In this document: positions 9,428-16,833 of the stretch, in pieces
Layout of the letters: each line of letters starts with the position of its first letter
Position numbering within the stretch: the stretch's first letter is position 1
NCBI GenBank assembly: GCA_020073395.1
Contig: JAIQFF010000007.1
Coordinates: 1 to 64,000, forward strand
Direction of reading: 5' to 3'
From: Terriglobia bacterium
GTDB lineage: Bacteria; Acidobacteriota; Terriglobia; Terriglobales; Acidobacteriaceae
Length of the DNA stretch: 64,000 nucleotides
Program-made: the position numbers and the translations under genes
Notes under the pieces: model-generated
Databases searched by the model: none
Told to the model about the DNA's origin: nothing
What the model saw: only the letters and a program-made list of their open reading frames with translations

Positions 9428-9440
9428 CACCATAATGGTG
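9428..9440. promoter_or_regulatory. Palindromic operator candidate for the RHH gene
   Basis: CACCATAATGGTG is a perfect 6-1-6 inverted repeat. On the minus strand it is followed at once by TATACT (9423-9428), a good -10 hexamer. The first ATG (9415) lies only about eight bases beyond the -10, so the message would be leaderless or nearly so. RHH antitoxins typically repress by binding such short palindromes in their own promoter. Confidence 0.55.
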
Positions 9441-9559
9441 CATTTATGATCGAGGCGGGGGGTGGCATCAGGAACATCGCCTGGATGCCGTTGGGTTCGA
9501 CCGGCTTCGGATATATACTTCCCCCGCGAAGCGTGGAGCACGCGCTGGAGTAGACATCG

Positions 9560-10672
9560 ATGAGTGACGAGACGGATGCCAAACAAGGGAAGTTTCATTG
9601 GCCTAGTGCTCTCGGTAGTGCCCTCATCGTCGCAATCGTTGCACCGCTGATTGTGTCATGGGTACAGTCTCGTGAACCGCGTCTAGTTTTTACCACTCCT
9701 CAGGTCTTGCCGTTCCAAGGCCCCACGAAGAACATCGCCAACTACGCGGTAACAATTAGCAACGAAGGTTCGAGTGCGGTTGAAAGCGCTGTCTGCGTGA
9801 TAAGAGTGCCAAACGGGACTATTGAGCAAAAGGCGGTTACTGCCGACGCCTCAATCGCACATTCGGAAACCATAGAAGGCGATCATTTGCGCATTGAGAT
9901 TCCGAATCTCAACCCATCGGAGCATGTCCAAGCATCCCTGCTGGTTTCGAGTTCGGTCAATCTTCCAGGAGTACCTGAGGTTTCTTTGCGGGGAAAGGGC
10001 GTGACAGGAAAGCTCAGTGTACAGAACGTAGAGTCCCCGTTCATGGTTTGGTTAAGGATATTCTCAACAGCATCTACGGTTGTCAGCTTGGCGTTGTGGG
10101 CGTTCGTCTTCATTCGGTATGCTCCCATCTTCGGATCTTTGCCTAACATTAAGAAAAGGATGAACCAAATTGCCGAAGGCGAAAGGGAGACCGAACGGGA
10201 GCAGAAAGACCTGAGGGCAATGGTCGAAGGACTCATCCAGGATGAAACTCTCAACCCAAGATTCAACTTGGCTTACTTCTGCCGCACGCTTGGCCTTGCC
10301 ACCGACGCGGACGACTACCTGTTAAACCGCAGCGATCCGCTTAGTTATTGGGCCGAAGCGGACAGATTCACTTCTCTTGCTCAAACCGCTTCAGAGACGG
10401 GTTATCGTGACAAAGTAATTGCGCTTCTGCAGACTCTCGCGGACCATGCCGTGATGAATGACCACTCACGAGCAACGATCCTCTTCGACCTTGCTCTGCT
10501 TCAACGGAACGGGTCTGACGTAGAGCTCAAGAGCCGGATTGAGAAGGCTCATTCCTTGTCTCCGGTGCGGATTGAAACACGTCTCGCTCTGGATCAATCC
10601 CTGAGCGGCATGGCCTGGGTCAAGGAGTTGACCGCCAAGAAACAACCGAATTTGGAAGGAACGGGAAGCTAA
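9560..10672 (+). CDS. Hypothetical membrane protein with two TM segments
   Basis: I do not recognise this 370-residue protein. It has a TM helix near residues 17-35, then an extracytoplasmic domain of about 125 residues rich in beta-type sequence. A second TM follows near 163-188, then a charged coiled-coil stretch (MNQIAEGERETEREQKDLRA) and a helical cytoplasmic C-terminus with repeat-like helices. Base composition is clearly AT-richer than the core genes around it, suggesting horizontal gain. GGAG precedes the ATG by nine bases. It stands alone between the RHH pair (opposite strand) and the tol cluster. A signalling or stress-sensing role is possible but unsupported. Confidence 0.6.
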   Translation: MSDETDAKQGKFHWPSALGSALIVAIVAPLIVSWVQSREPRLVFTTPQVLPFQGPTKNIANYAVTISNEGSSAVESAVCVIRVPNGTIEQKAVTADASIAHSETIEGDHLRIEIPNLNPSEHVQASLLVSSSVNLPGVPEVSLRGKGVTGKLSVQNVESPFMVWLRIFSTASTVVSLALWAFVFIRYAPIFGSLPNIKKRMNQIAEGERETEREQKDLRAMVEGLIQDETLNPRFNLAYFCRTLGLATDADDYLLNRSDPLSYWAEADRFTSLAQTASETGYRDKVIALLQTLADHAVMNDHSRATILFDLALLQRNGSDVELKSRIEKAHSLSPVRIETRLALDQSLSGMAWVKELTAKKQPNLEGTGS

Positions 10673-10820
10673 GGGTCGTAATGCGTCATTTCTCGTCCTT
10701 CGTATATTAAATGCCGCCAACCATCAACCCTAAGACATCGGGTGGACGGACCGCGTTTTTGCACAGGGGTGACGGGTTAATGGATCGTGTTCACCCGCGA
10801 ATTAGGCCGCCTCCATGGTC

Positions 10821-10826
10821 TATAAT
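10821..10826 (+). promoter_or_regulatory. Candidate -10 box of the tol operon
   Basis: A consensus TATAAT 26 bases before the tolQ ATG. No good -35 hexamer lies at 16-18 bp spacing, so this is a tentative call based on position at the head of the cluster. Confidence 0.35.
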
Positions 10827-10851
10827 CGAAGCAGGAATCCTCCTAAAAACA

Positions 10852-11580
10852 ATGAATCTGTATCCCTTGCTGGCAGTAGCGGTCGGCGGCGAAATTATTG
10901 ACTTGGTGGGTCAAACCGGCCCCGTCGCCAAGGTGGTCTTACTTATCCTCCTGATCTTCAGCCTGGTTTCCTGGGCAATCATTCTTTCCAAGTGGAGCGT
11001 GTTGCGGCGGGCGCGGGTGCAGAGCGGCCGCTTTGTGCGCGCCTTCCGCAAGGCCCAACGTCTGCAGGACGTGGGCGCGGTGGCTGAACAGTTTCGTCCC
11101 AGCCCACTGGTGGGAGTGTTTGAGGGCGGTCTTGAGGAGTACCGGCGTCAGGGTGCCGTGGCCAATGGCATCATCCGAAGTCCGCTGGCTATTCAGCGCG
11201 CCATGCAGATCGCCAACTCGGAAGAGCTGACCCGCTTTGAACGCAACTTGCCCTGGCTGGCGATTACCGGCGCGGTGACGCCGTTCGTCGGACTGTTTGG
11301 GACGGTGTGGGGAATCATCGACGCATTCCACGGTCTGGGCACGGCGGGAGCTGCCACCCTGCGCGCGGTCGCACCGGGGATTTCGGAAGCCCTGATTACG
11401 ACCGCTGCCGGACTGGTGGCTGCTATCCCCGCGGTGATTGCCTACAACCTGATTGGCGGATCGATTCGTGAACTGGCGGCCCGCGGCGACGACTTTGCCA
11501 TGGAAGTATTGAACGCAGTCGAGCGCCAGCAGGCGCAGCCCGCCTACCGCACGGCTGAAGCTCCGGGGGGGCAGCGGTAA
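10852..11580 (+). CDS. tolQ: TolQ/ExbB-type proton channel protein
   Basis: A 242-residue inner-membrane protein of the MotA/TolQ/ExbB family, which forms the proton channel that energises the Tol-Pal system. A first TM helix lies near residues 25-45. A cytoplasmic loop follows, and then the two C-terminal helices with the conserved GxxxxFVGLFGTVWGIIDAF region and the ALITTAAGLVAAIPAVIAYN stretch. The frame is open from 10711, but homology begins at MNLYPLL. The ATG at 10852 is 25 bases after a TATAAT (10821-10826). It is first in the tol cluster and overlaps tolR by one base. Confidence 0.92.
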   Translation: MNLYPLLAVAVGGEIIDLVGQTGPVAKVVLLILLIFSLVSWAIILSKWSVLRRARVQSGRFVRAFRKAQRLQDVGAVAEQFRPSPLVGVFEGGLEEYRRQGAVANGIIRSPLAIQRAMQIANSEELTRFERNLPWLAITGAVTPFVGLFGTVWGIIDAFHGLGTAGAATLRAVAPGISEALITTAAGLVAAIPAVIAYNLIGGSIRELAARGDDFAMEVLNAVERQQAQPAYRTAEAPGGQR

Positions 11581-12008
11581 TGGCCTTTACGGCTTCTAAC
11601 GGACGAACTCAAACCTCCCTCTCCGACATCAACATCACCCCGCTGGTGGACGTGGTTTTGGTCCTGCTCATCATCTTTATGGTGACCGCCCCGGTGCTGC
11701 AATCCGGCATCGAAGTGAGCGTGCCCAAGACCCGGACGGTGAAAGAGATCACCGAAGAACGCCTGGTGATCAGCATCAACAAACAGCAGCGCGTTTTTCT
11801 GGGCAATGACGCCATCAACATCAACGAAATCGCCTCCCGGATCAAACAGAGAATTCGCGACCCTCAGCACCAGTCCATCTTCGTCCGCGCCGATGAAGAT
11901 GTGCCCTTCGGCGCCTTCGCGACCGTAATGGATGCGGTCAAATCATCCGGCATCACCAACGTTAGCATCGTCACTCAACCCCTGGACGCGCATGGCAGCA
12001 AACGCTGA
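11580..12008 (+). CDS. tolR: TolR/ExbD biopolymer transport protein
   Basis: A 142-residue ExbD/TolR protein with one N-terminal TM helix. The key motif SDINITPLVDVVLVLLIIFM carries the membrane Asp that couples proton flow in this family. A periplasmic domain follows (TRTVKEITEERLVISI...). The ATG overlaps the tolQ stop by one base (TAATG), so the two are translationally coupled. Together with TolQ it should energise the TonB/TolA-like protein encoded next. Confidence 0.93.
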   Translation: MAFTASNGRTQTSLSDINITPLVDVVLVLLIIFMVTAPVLQSGIEVSVPKTRTVKEITEERLVISINKQQRVFLGNDAININEIASRIKQRIRDPQHQSIFVRADEDVPFGAFATVMDAVKSSGITNVSIVTQPLDAHGSKR

Positions 12009-12780
12009 GATCTTCTTCGAACACGATCGCTGGGGCCGCAACCTCACCTGGTCACTCGGGTTGCACATCGCGATTGCGGGTTCCATTGTGCTCTACACCG
12101 TGGTCGCACCCAGCAGTCATGGTGAAGGCTGGGGCGCGGGTGGAGGCGGCGATGCCATGGGCGTGAGTCTGGTGAGTACCGTCCCTCTGCCGGCCAATCC
12201 CATAAAGACGGAAAACGTTTTGGCCAACGATTCGAAAGGGCTCACGCAGTCCCAGCCCAAGCCGGTGGAGAAAGAACCGGACGCGATTCCGATCCCGGAC
12301 AAGGCGACCAAGATCAAACCTACGCCGAAGAACAGCGCTACTCATCAGAAGCCCCAGCCGGAGGCCGTGGTCGAAGCCGACAACGAAGTCCCCTTCGGAC
12401 AGGGCGGACCGGTCAGCGGGCCCTACGGCAGCTTCAGCGCAAACGGGGCCAAGGGCGGCTTCGGCTTCACCGGTGGGGGCGGCGATTTCGGTTCGCGCTA
12501 TGCCTGGTATGTGCGCGTGGTGCAGCAGAAGGTTTCCGAAAACTGGCTAAAATATGAAGTTGACCCCAGCATCACGACGGCGCAACGGGTGTACATCACC
12601 TTCGACGTGATGCGCGACGGCCACCCGGCGAACGTTCAGGTGGAGCAATCGAGCGGTGTCCCATCGCTTGACCAGTCGGCCACGCGGGCCATCCAGCGCA
12701 TTGACACTTTTGGTCCCTTGCCCTCGGATTATGCCGCGAATAAGGTGTCGGTAGAGTTCTGGTTCGATTACAAAAGATAA
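11992..12780 (+). CDS. TonB/TolA-family energy transducer (TolA position)
   Basis: A 262-residue protein that starts inside the end of tolR (17-base overlap). It has one TM helix near residues 20-40. A Gly/Pro/Lys-rich spacer (about 50-150, with KPVEKEPDAIPIPDK-like repeats) would span the periplasm. The C-terminal TonB-type domain includes YAWYVRVVQQKVSENWLKY and VEQSSGVPSLDQSATRAIQR. The long alpha-helical TolA domain II of enterobacteria is missing. By position it is the TolA equivalent linking TolQR to TolB-Pal, but on sequence alone it is TonB-family. The frame is open from 11932, and MAANAEIFF is the sensible start. Confidence 0.85.
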   Translation: MAANAEIFFEHDRWGRNLTWSLGLHIAIAGSIVLYTVVAPSSHGEGWGAGGGGDAMGVSLVSTVPLPANPIKTENVLANDSKGLTQSQPKPVEKEPDAIPIPDKATKIKPTPKNSATHQKPQPEAVVEADNEVPFGQGGPVSGPYGSFSANGAKGGFGFTGGGGDFGSRYAWYVRVVQQKVSENWLKYEVDPSITTAQRVYITFDVMRDGHPANVQVEQSSGVPSLDQSATRAIQRIDTFGPLPSDYAANKVSVEFWFDYKR

Positions 12781-12831
12781 CAGCTGGCTTTTAGCTCCAT
12801 GCTGTTAGCGAGTTAGAGGACATCATCATTG

Positions 12832-14154
12832 ATGAAGCGATTTTTCTTACTACTGTTACCGCTGTTTTTGTTGACCTCGGGCTTGGCCCAGGACTGGATC
12901 AAAACCGGCACGGGATTGGGCGTGGAAAAAGTCCGTCTCGCGGTCCCCGATTTCAACGCTTCCACGCAGGATGCCAAGAACGCCGACCTGCTCAAGGCGT
13001 TCAACGAAACCCTGTGGAACGATCTGGACAATGCCGGCATCTTCGACATGGTTTCGAAGAGCTTCTATCCCCTAGGGCAAGTGGGCACTCCCGCTGATGT
13101 GAAGTTCGAGGGTTGGAGCGCGCCGCCGCCCAATGCCGCCATGCTGGCCTTTGGCAACCTGGGCGTCTCCGGCAACGGCATGACGGTGCAGGGCTGGCTT
13201 TACGATGTGAAGAACGTGACCTCGCCGCAGGTGCTGGGCAAGCAGTATCAGGATGCCGCAACCACCGACGCCGCCCGCACTACCGCGCACAAATTCGCCG
13301 ACGAAATTATCTTTCGGCTGGGGGGCGGAATTCCCGGGATTGCGGAAAGCAAGATTTATTTTGTGAGCAGCCGCAGCGGGCACAAGGAAATATGGGCGAT
13401 GGATTACGACGGCGCCAACCAGCATGCCGTCACTCATCTGGGCTCGATTTCGCTGTCACCGCGCGTCTCTCCGGATGGATCGCGCATCGCCTTCAGTTCG
13501 ATGACCAAGTCGGGATGGGAAATTCTGATGTATTCGCTCGACCTGGACCGGCTGGTTTCATTTCCCCGGTTCGGTGGAACCAATCTTTCTCCGGCATGGT
13601 CCCCGGACGGAACCAAGATCGCTTTCTCCTCCTCGCGCAGCGGAGATCCCGAAATCTATGCGGTGGACTCCTCCGGCGCGGGTCTGAAACGTATTACCTC
13701 CTTTAAGGGTCCCGATGTTTCTCCGGCATGGAATCGCAAGACGGGCACACAGATTGCGTGGGTAAGCGGACGCACAGGCCTGCCGCAGGTTTACACCATG
13801 GAGGCCGACGGCACCAACGTGCAGCGGCTCACCGACCAGGGCTACGCAGTCTCTCCGGCGTGGTCGCCGAATGGGCAGTTCCTGGTGGTTTCGTGGATGC
13901 GCAAATACGGCCCGGGAGCGCCGGGGGCGCAGGACATCTACATCATGGACATTGCCAGCAAGCAATGGGTGCAGCTGACCCACGATGGCGGTCGGAATGA
14001 CTTCCCATATTGGTCGCCGGACGGCAGGCACATCATTTTCCAGTCCAGCCGTGCAGGCAGTCTCCAGATATGGACCATGCTGGCCGATGGTACGAACCAG
14101 AAGCAGCTGACATTTGCGGGCGCTAACAGTCAGCCCAACTGGAGTTGGAAGTGA
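12832..14154 (+). CDS. tolB: Tol-Pal system protein TolB
   Basis: A 440-residue periplasmic protein with a clear signal peptide (residues 1-20, ending GLAQ). The N-terminal TolB alpha/beta domain starts KVRLAVPDFN. A six-bladed WD40-like propeller follows, with repeated LSPxxSPDGxxIAFSS units (residues ~200-435), ending in SQPNWSWK. It bridges inner-membrane TolQRA and outer-membrane Pal. A TTG at 12829 is in frame, but the ATG at 12832 with GAGGA eleven bases upstream is preferred. It follows the tolA-like gene by 51 bp. Confidence 0.95.
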   Translation: MKRFFLLLLPLFLLTSGLAQDWIKTGTGLGVEKVRLAVPDFNASTQDAKNADLLKAFNETLWNDLDNAGIFDMVSKSFYPLGQVGTPADVKFEGWSAPPPNAAMLAFGNLGVSGNGMTVQGWLYDVKNVTSPQVLGKQYQDAATTDAARTTAHKFADEIIFRLGGGIPGIAESKIYFVSSRSGHKEIWAMDYDGANQHAVTHLGSISLSPRVSPDGSRIAFSSMTKSGWEILMYSLDLDRLVSFPRFGGTNLSPAWSPDGTKIAFSSSRSGDPEIYAVDSSGAGLKRITSFKGPDVSPAWNRKTGTQIAWVSGRTGLPQVYTMEADGTNVQRLTDQGYAVSPAWSPNGQFLVVSWMRKYGPGAPGAQDIYIMDIASKQWVQLTHDGGRNDFPYWSPDGRHIIFQSSRAGSLQIWTMLADGTNQKQLTFAGANSQPNWSWK

Positions 14155-14302
14155 TCTTTAGGAATTGATCTTCGGGAATGGAATCATATTTGCCGTTTTT
14201 GCAGTTAATTCCCGGAAGAGGCGGGGCACGATTTCCCCTCTCCGGACCTGAGCCGGGCGCGGCGATCGCAATCACTGCGCACCAAGAGTACGGAGGAGCA
14301 GA

Positions 14303-15034
14303 GTGAAGCAACGAAAACTGAGATGGATGATGTTAGCGTTCGTCCTGATGACGATCATGACGCTGGGCGCCTGCAAGAAGAAAGTAGCGCCTCCGCCCCC
14401 GCCGCCACCCCCACCGCCGGCTGCGCCTACGGCTTCGCTGACCGCTAACCCCAACACGGTCGAGAAGGGCGGGTCCACCACGTTGACCTGGCAGACGAGC
14501 AACGCGACCGATGTCAGCATCGACGGGGTAGGCGCAGTGCAGCCCAGCGGGTCGCAGAGCGTGACCCCGGCCGACTCCACCACCTACACCTTGACCGCCA
14601 AAGGAGCGGGCGGGACGCAGACGGCCACGGCAAGGGTCACGGTGACGGCACCGCCACCACCGCCGCCGCAACCGTCGGCCACCGAGGAAGAACTTTTCTC
14701 ACAAACTGTGAAGGACATCTACTTCGATTACGACAAGAGCGATATCAGGACGGAAGAGCAGTCTTCCCTGCAGGGCGATATCGAGTTCCTCAAGCAGCAT
14801 CCCAACATCAGCTTCACGGTAGAGGGACACTGCGACGAACGGGGATCGACGGAATACAACTTGGCCCTTGGGGATAGCCGCGCCAACTCCGTACGCAATG
14901 CTCTGGTACAGGGAGGCGTCGCCGCCGACCACGTCAAGACCATCAGCTACGGCAAGGAGAAGCCGTTCTGCACCGAATCGACCGAGCAGTGCTGGCAGCA
15001 GAACCGGCGTGGTCATTTTGTGTACGGGAAGTAG
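14303..15034 (+). CDS. pal: Peptidoglycan-associated lipoprotein Pal with inserted Ig-like domain
   Basis: A 243-residue lipoprotein. The signal sequence ends in LGAC (residues 21-24) with Cys24 as the lipidated residue. A run of ten prolines follows, then an Ig/CARDB-like beta domain (about residues 42-115, with TLTWQTSNATDVSI and TTYTLTAKG), a second polyproline linker, and the OmpA/Pal peptidoglycan-binding domain from about 145 (IYFDYDKSDIR, GHCDERGSTEYNLALGDSRA). Classical Pal lacks the Ig-like domain. The start is GTG, chosen because GGAGGAG lies four bases upstream. It sits in the tol cluster between tolB and cpoB. Confidence 0.92.
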   Translation: MKQRKLRWMMLAFVLMTIMTLGACKKKVAPPPPPPPPPPAAPTASLTANPNTVEKGGSTTLTWQTSNATDVSIDGVGAVQPSGSQSVTPADSTTYTLTAKGAGGTQTATARVTVTAPPPPPPQPSATEEELFSQTVKDIYFDYDKSDIRTEEQSSLQGDIEFLKQHPNISFTVEGHCDERGSTEYNLALGDSRANSVRNALVQGGVAADHVKTISYGKEKPFCTESTEQCWQQNRRGHFVYGK

Positions 15035-15040
15035 GGTCTT

Positions 15041-15142
15041 TGTAGCGCCGGCGTCCCGTCGGCTGCCGCGAGGGAGTCTCGCCTTCGCACGCTTGGAGGT
15101 ACCGATGTCGCCTCCCTGCTGCAGCGAGAAGTCGGCGCTACA
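15041..15142. repeat. Hairpin repeat, family B copy 1
   Basis: Bounded by a perfect 10-bp inverted repeat, TGTAGCGCCG at the left and CGGCGCTACA at the right. It fills the gap between pal and cpoB. Related copies lie at 16697-16817 and 44603-44719; all share the GTAGCGCC/GGCGCTAC ends and a CCCGKCGGCTG core at the left end. Confidence 0.65.
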
Positions 15143-15203
15143 TCACTGCTTCGTCCTCTGGCCCGGACGCGGTAAACACTCTTCACATCGTAGGTGTTGA
15201 AAT

Positions 15204-16049
15204 ATGAAAATCCAGCGATATCCCGTCTTACTCGGTCTTCTTGCCCTGCTCTGTACCGGCATGACTCCGGCCTGGGGCGTGAACAAGGACATGGTCCAAC
15301 TGCAGACCCAGGTGCAGGACCTACAGGACAGAATTGCCCATATGCAGCAGTCATTTGACGAGCGCATGGGCGTGATGCAGCATCTGATCGAACAGAGTAC
15401 CGACCGCGCCAACAAAGTCGCGACCTCGGTCACCGACCTTCAGACCACACTGCAGAAACAACAGAGCGACAGCGGTACTCATGCGGACCAGCTTTCGGGC
15501 CAGATCCAATCCTTGAACGATACTCTGGATGAACTCAAGGCGAGGCTGGGCAAGGTGAGCAAGCAGCTGGAGGACATGCAGGCGGCCCAGCAAAGCCTGG
15601 CCGTTCAGCAGACCCAGCAACAGCAGCAGGCGGCAACCGCTCCCCCCCCCGATGTTCTCTACAACAATGCCTTGCGTGACTACCAGGCGGGCAAGAATGA
15701 TCTGGCGGCGCAGGAATTTGGGGATTACGTGAAGTTTTATCCCAACACGGATCTGGCCGGGAATTCGAGCTTCTACCTGGCCGACATACAGTTCAAACAG
15801 GGTAATTATGCGGCTGCGGTCAAGAGTTACGACCAGGTCCTGCAGAGCTTCCCGGATGGCAACAAGGCAGCCTCAGCCGAACTGAAAAAAGGCCTGGCGC
15901 TCATTGAACTGGGACAGCAGGAAGCCGGGATCGCATCCCTTCGCCACGTGATGCAGCGCTATCCCAAGTCGAATGAAGCCTTGCAGGCCCGCGACCGGCT
16001 GCGCAAGCTGGGAGTGGCCACGACAGGGGCCACGCGGAAACCGGAGTAA
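15204..16049 (+). CDS. cpoB: Tol-Pal system protein CpoB/YbgF
   Basis: A 281-residue periplasmic protein with a signal peptide (residues 1-22). A coiled-coil region (~25-125) follows, with heptad-rich QTQVQDLQDRIAHMQQSF. A Gln-rich linker leads to a TPR domain (~150-275) containing YNNALRDYQAGKNDLAAQEF and repeats of the same type. The arrangement matches YbgF/CpoB, which couples outer-membrane constriction with cell-wall synthesis. It closes the tol operon and is separated from pal by a repeat element, so expression from pal must read through that hairpin. Confidence 0.9.
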   Translation: MKIQRYPVLLGLLALLCTGMTPAWGVNKDMVQLQTQVQDLQDRIAHMQQSFDERMGVMQHLIEQSTDRANKVATSVTDLQTTLQKQQSDSGTHADQLSGQIQSLNDTLDELKARLGKVSKQLEDMQAAQQSLAVQQTQQQQQAATAPPPDVLYNNALRDYQAGKNDLAAQEFGDYVKFYPNTDLAGNSSFYLADIQFKQGNYAAAVKSYDQVLQSFPDGNKAASAELKKGLALIELGQQEAGIASLRHVMQRYPKSNEALQARDRLRKLGVATTGATRKPE

Positions 16050-16070
16050 GTGCGGCTCTGACCCGTCCCG

Positions 16071-16259
16071 CTACGCCTTGCCATGACGGCGATGATTGCG
16101 GCGGTGCCGGCGGCGATGATGATGGCGCGCGGCGTGGTCCTTGGCTTCGCGCCGGTGCGCGGCCACGCTGGCATGCGCCTGCTCCCCCGCCGCCGTTTGT
16201 CCCCAGCCGGCCAACGTCAAGAGCATGGTTGCTGAAAGAGCCAGTAGCAGAGGCCTCAT
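16071..16259 (-). CDS. Small secreted His/Arg-rich protein
   Basis: A 62-residue protein with a signal peptide (MRPLLLALSATMLLTLAGWG). Its mature part is very rich in His and Arg (HAARHHHRRRHRRNHRRHGK). A strong ribosome-binding site (GAGGAGGG) stands just upstream of the ATG, which makes it a real gene despite its size. The composition suggests metal or nucleic-acid/anionic polymer binding in the periplasm; no family is recognised. Confidence 0.6.
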   Translation of the reverse strand: MRPLLLALSATMLLTLAGWGQTAAGEQAHASVAAHRREAKDHAARHHHRRRHRRNHRRHGKA

Positions 16260-16382
16260 TCCACCCTCCTCATTATTTATTTCGCCAAATCTACAGGATT
16301 AACCCTTCCCACCGGCAAAAGTTTCGCGATAGGCTAACCAGGCCGGGCCGAGTGCAACTCCACGCCTGGTTAAGGACACTCC

Positions 16383-16619
16383 ATGACTGAATCGAGAAAC
16401 GATCTAAACGCCGCTCTCGCCAACGACCAGGATCGCGGCAAAGGCGCTGTTGAGCAGGATAGACCACAGGAGCAGAACAATACTTCCATGCAGGGCCAAC
16501 TCGGCCATCGCGACCAGGATCCATTGCTGAAATCCTCGGATACGGATTTTCCTGAACCAGGTGGCAGTCCTGAACACTCCGGCGAACCCACAGAGCCTAA
16601 GAAACGCGGTGCGGCCTAG
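16383..16619 (+). CDS. Small hydrophilic hypothetical protein
   Basis: A 78-residue Gln/Asp/Glu/Pro-rich protein with no TM helix or recognisable fold; it is probably disordered. AAGGA is located about six bases before the ATG. The codon pattern is plausible, but the opposite strand is also open here, so the call is moderate. Confidence 0.45.
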   Translation: MTESRNDLNAALANDQDRGKGAVEQDRPQEQNNTSMQGQLGHRDQDPLLKSSDTDFPEPGGSPEHSGEPTEPKKRGAA

Positions 16620-16696
16620 CGGCAACTCTGGTTTCTATCATCCCGAGCGCGGCTCGAGCCGCGTTGGCACGCGTCTTCTACCTGGCCGCAAACTCA

Positions 16697-16817
16697 TCAG
16701 TGGCGCCGCCGTCCCGGCGGCTGTCGTGGGGGCGTCCCGCCCGCACGCCGAGGGCAAGGCTTGTCCTAAGCGAAGTCGAAGGATGCCCTCGGGACAGCCG
16801 GCGAGACGCGGATCTAC
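16697..16817. repeat. Hairpin repeat, family B copy 2
   Basis: Shares more than 80 bases of near-identical core with copy 3 at 44603-44719, including GTCCCGGCGGCTGTCGTGGG, GCCGAGGGCA, CGAAGTCGAAG and CCTCGGGACAGC. It has the left end GTGGCGCCG, and the right end is eroded (GATCTAC). It lies just beyond the end of the AsmA-like gene. Confidence 0.6.
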
Positions 16818-16833
16818 GTTTGTTCACTCGGCG

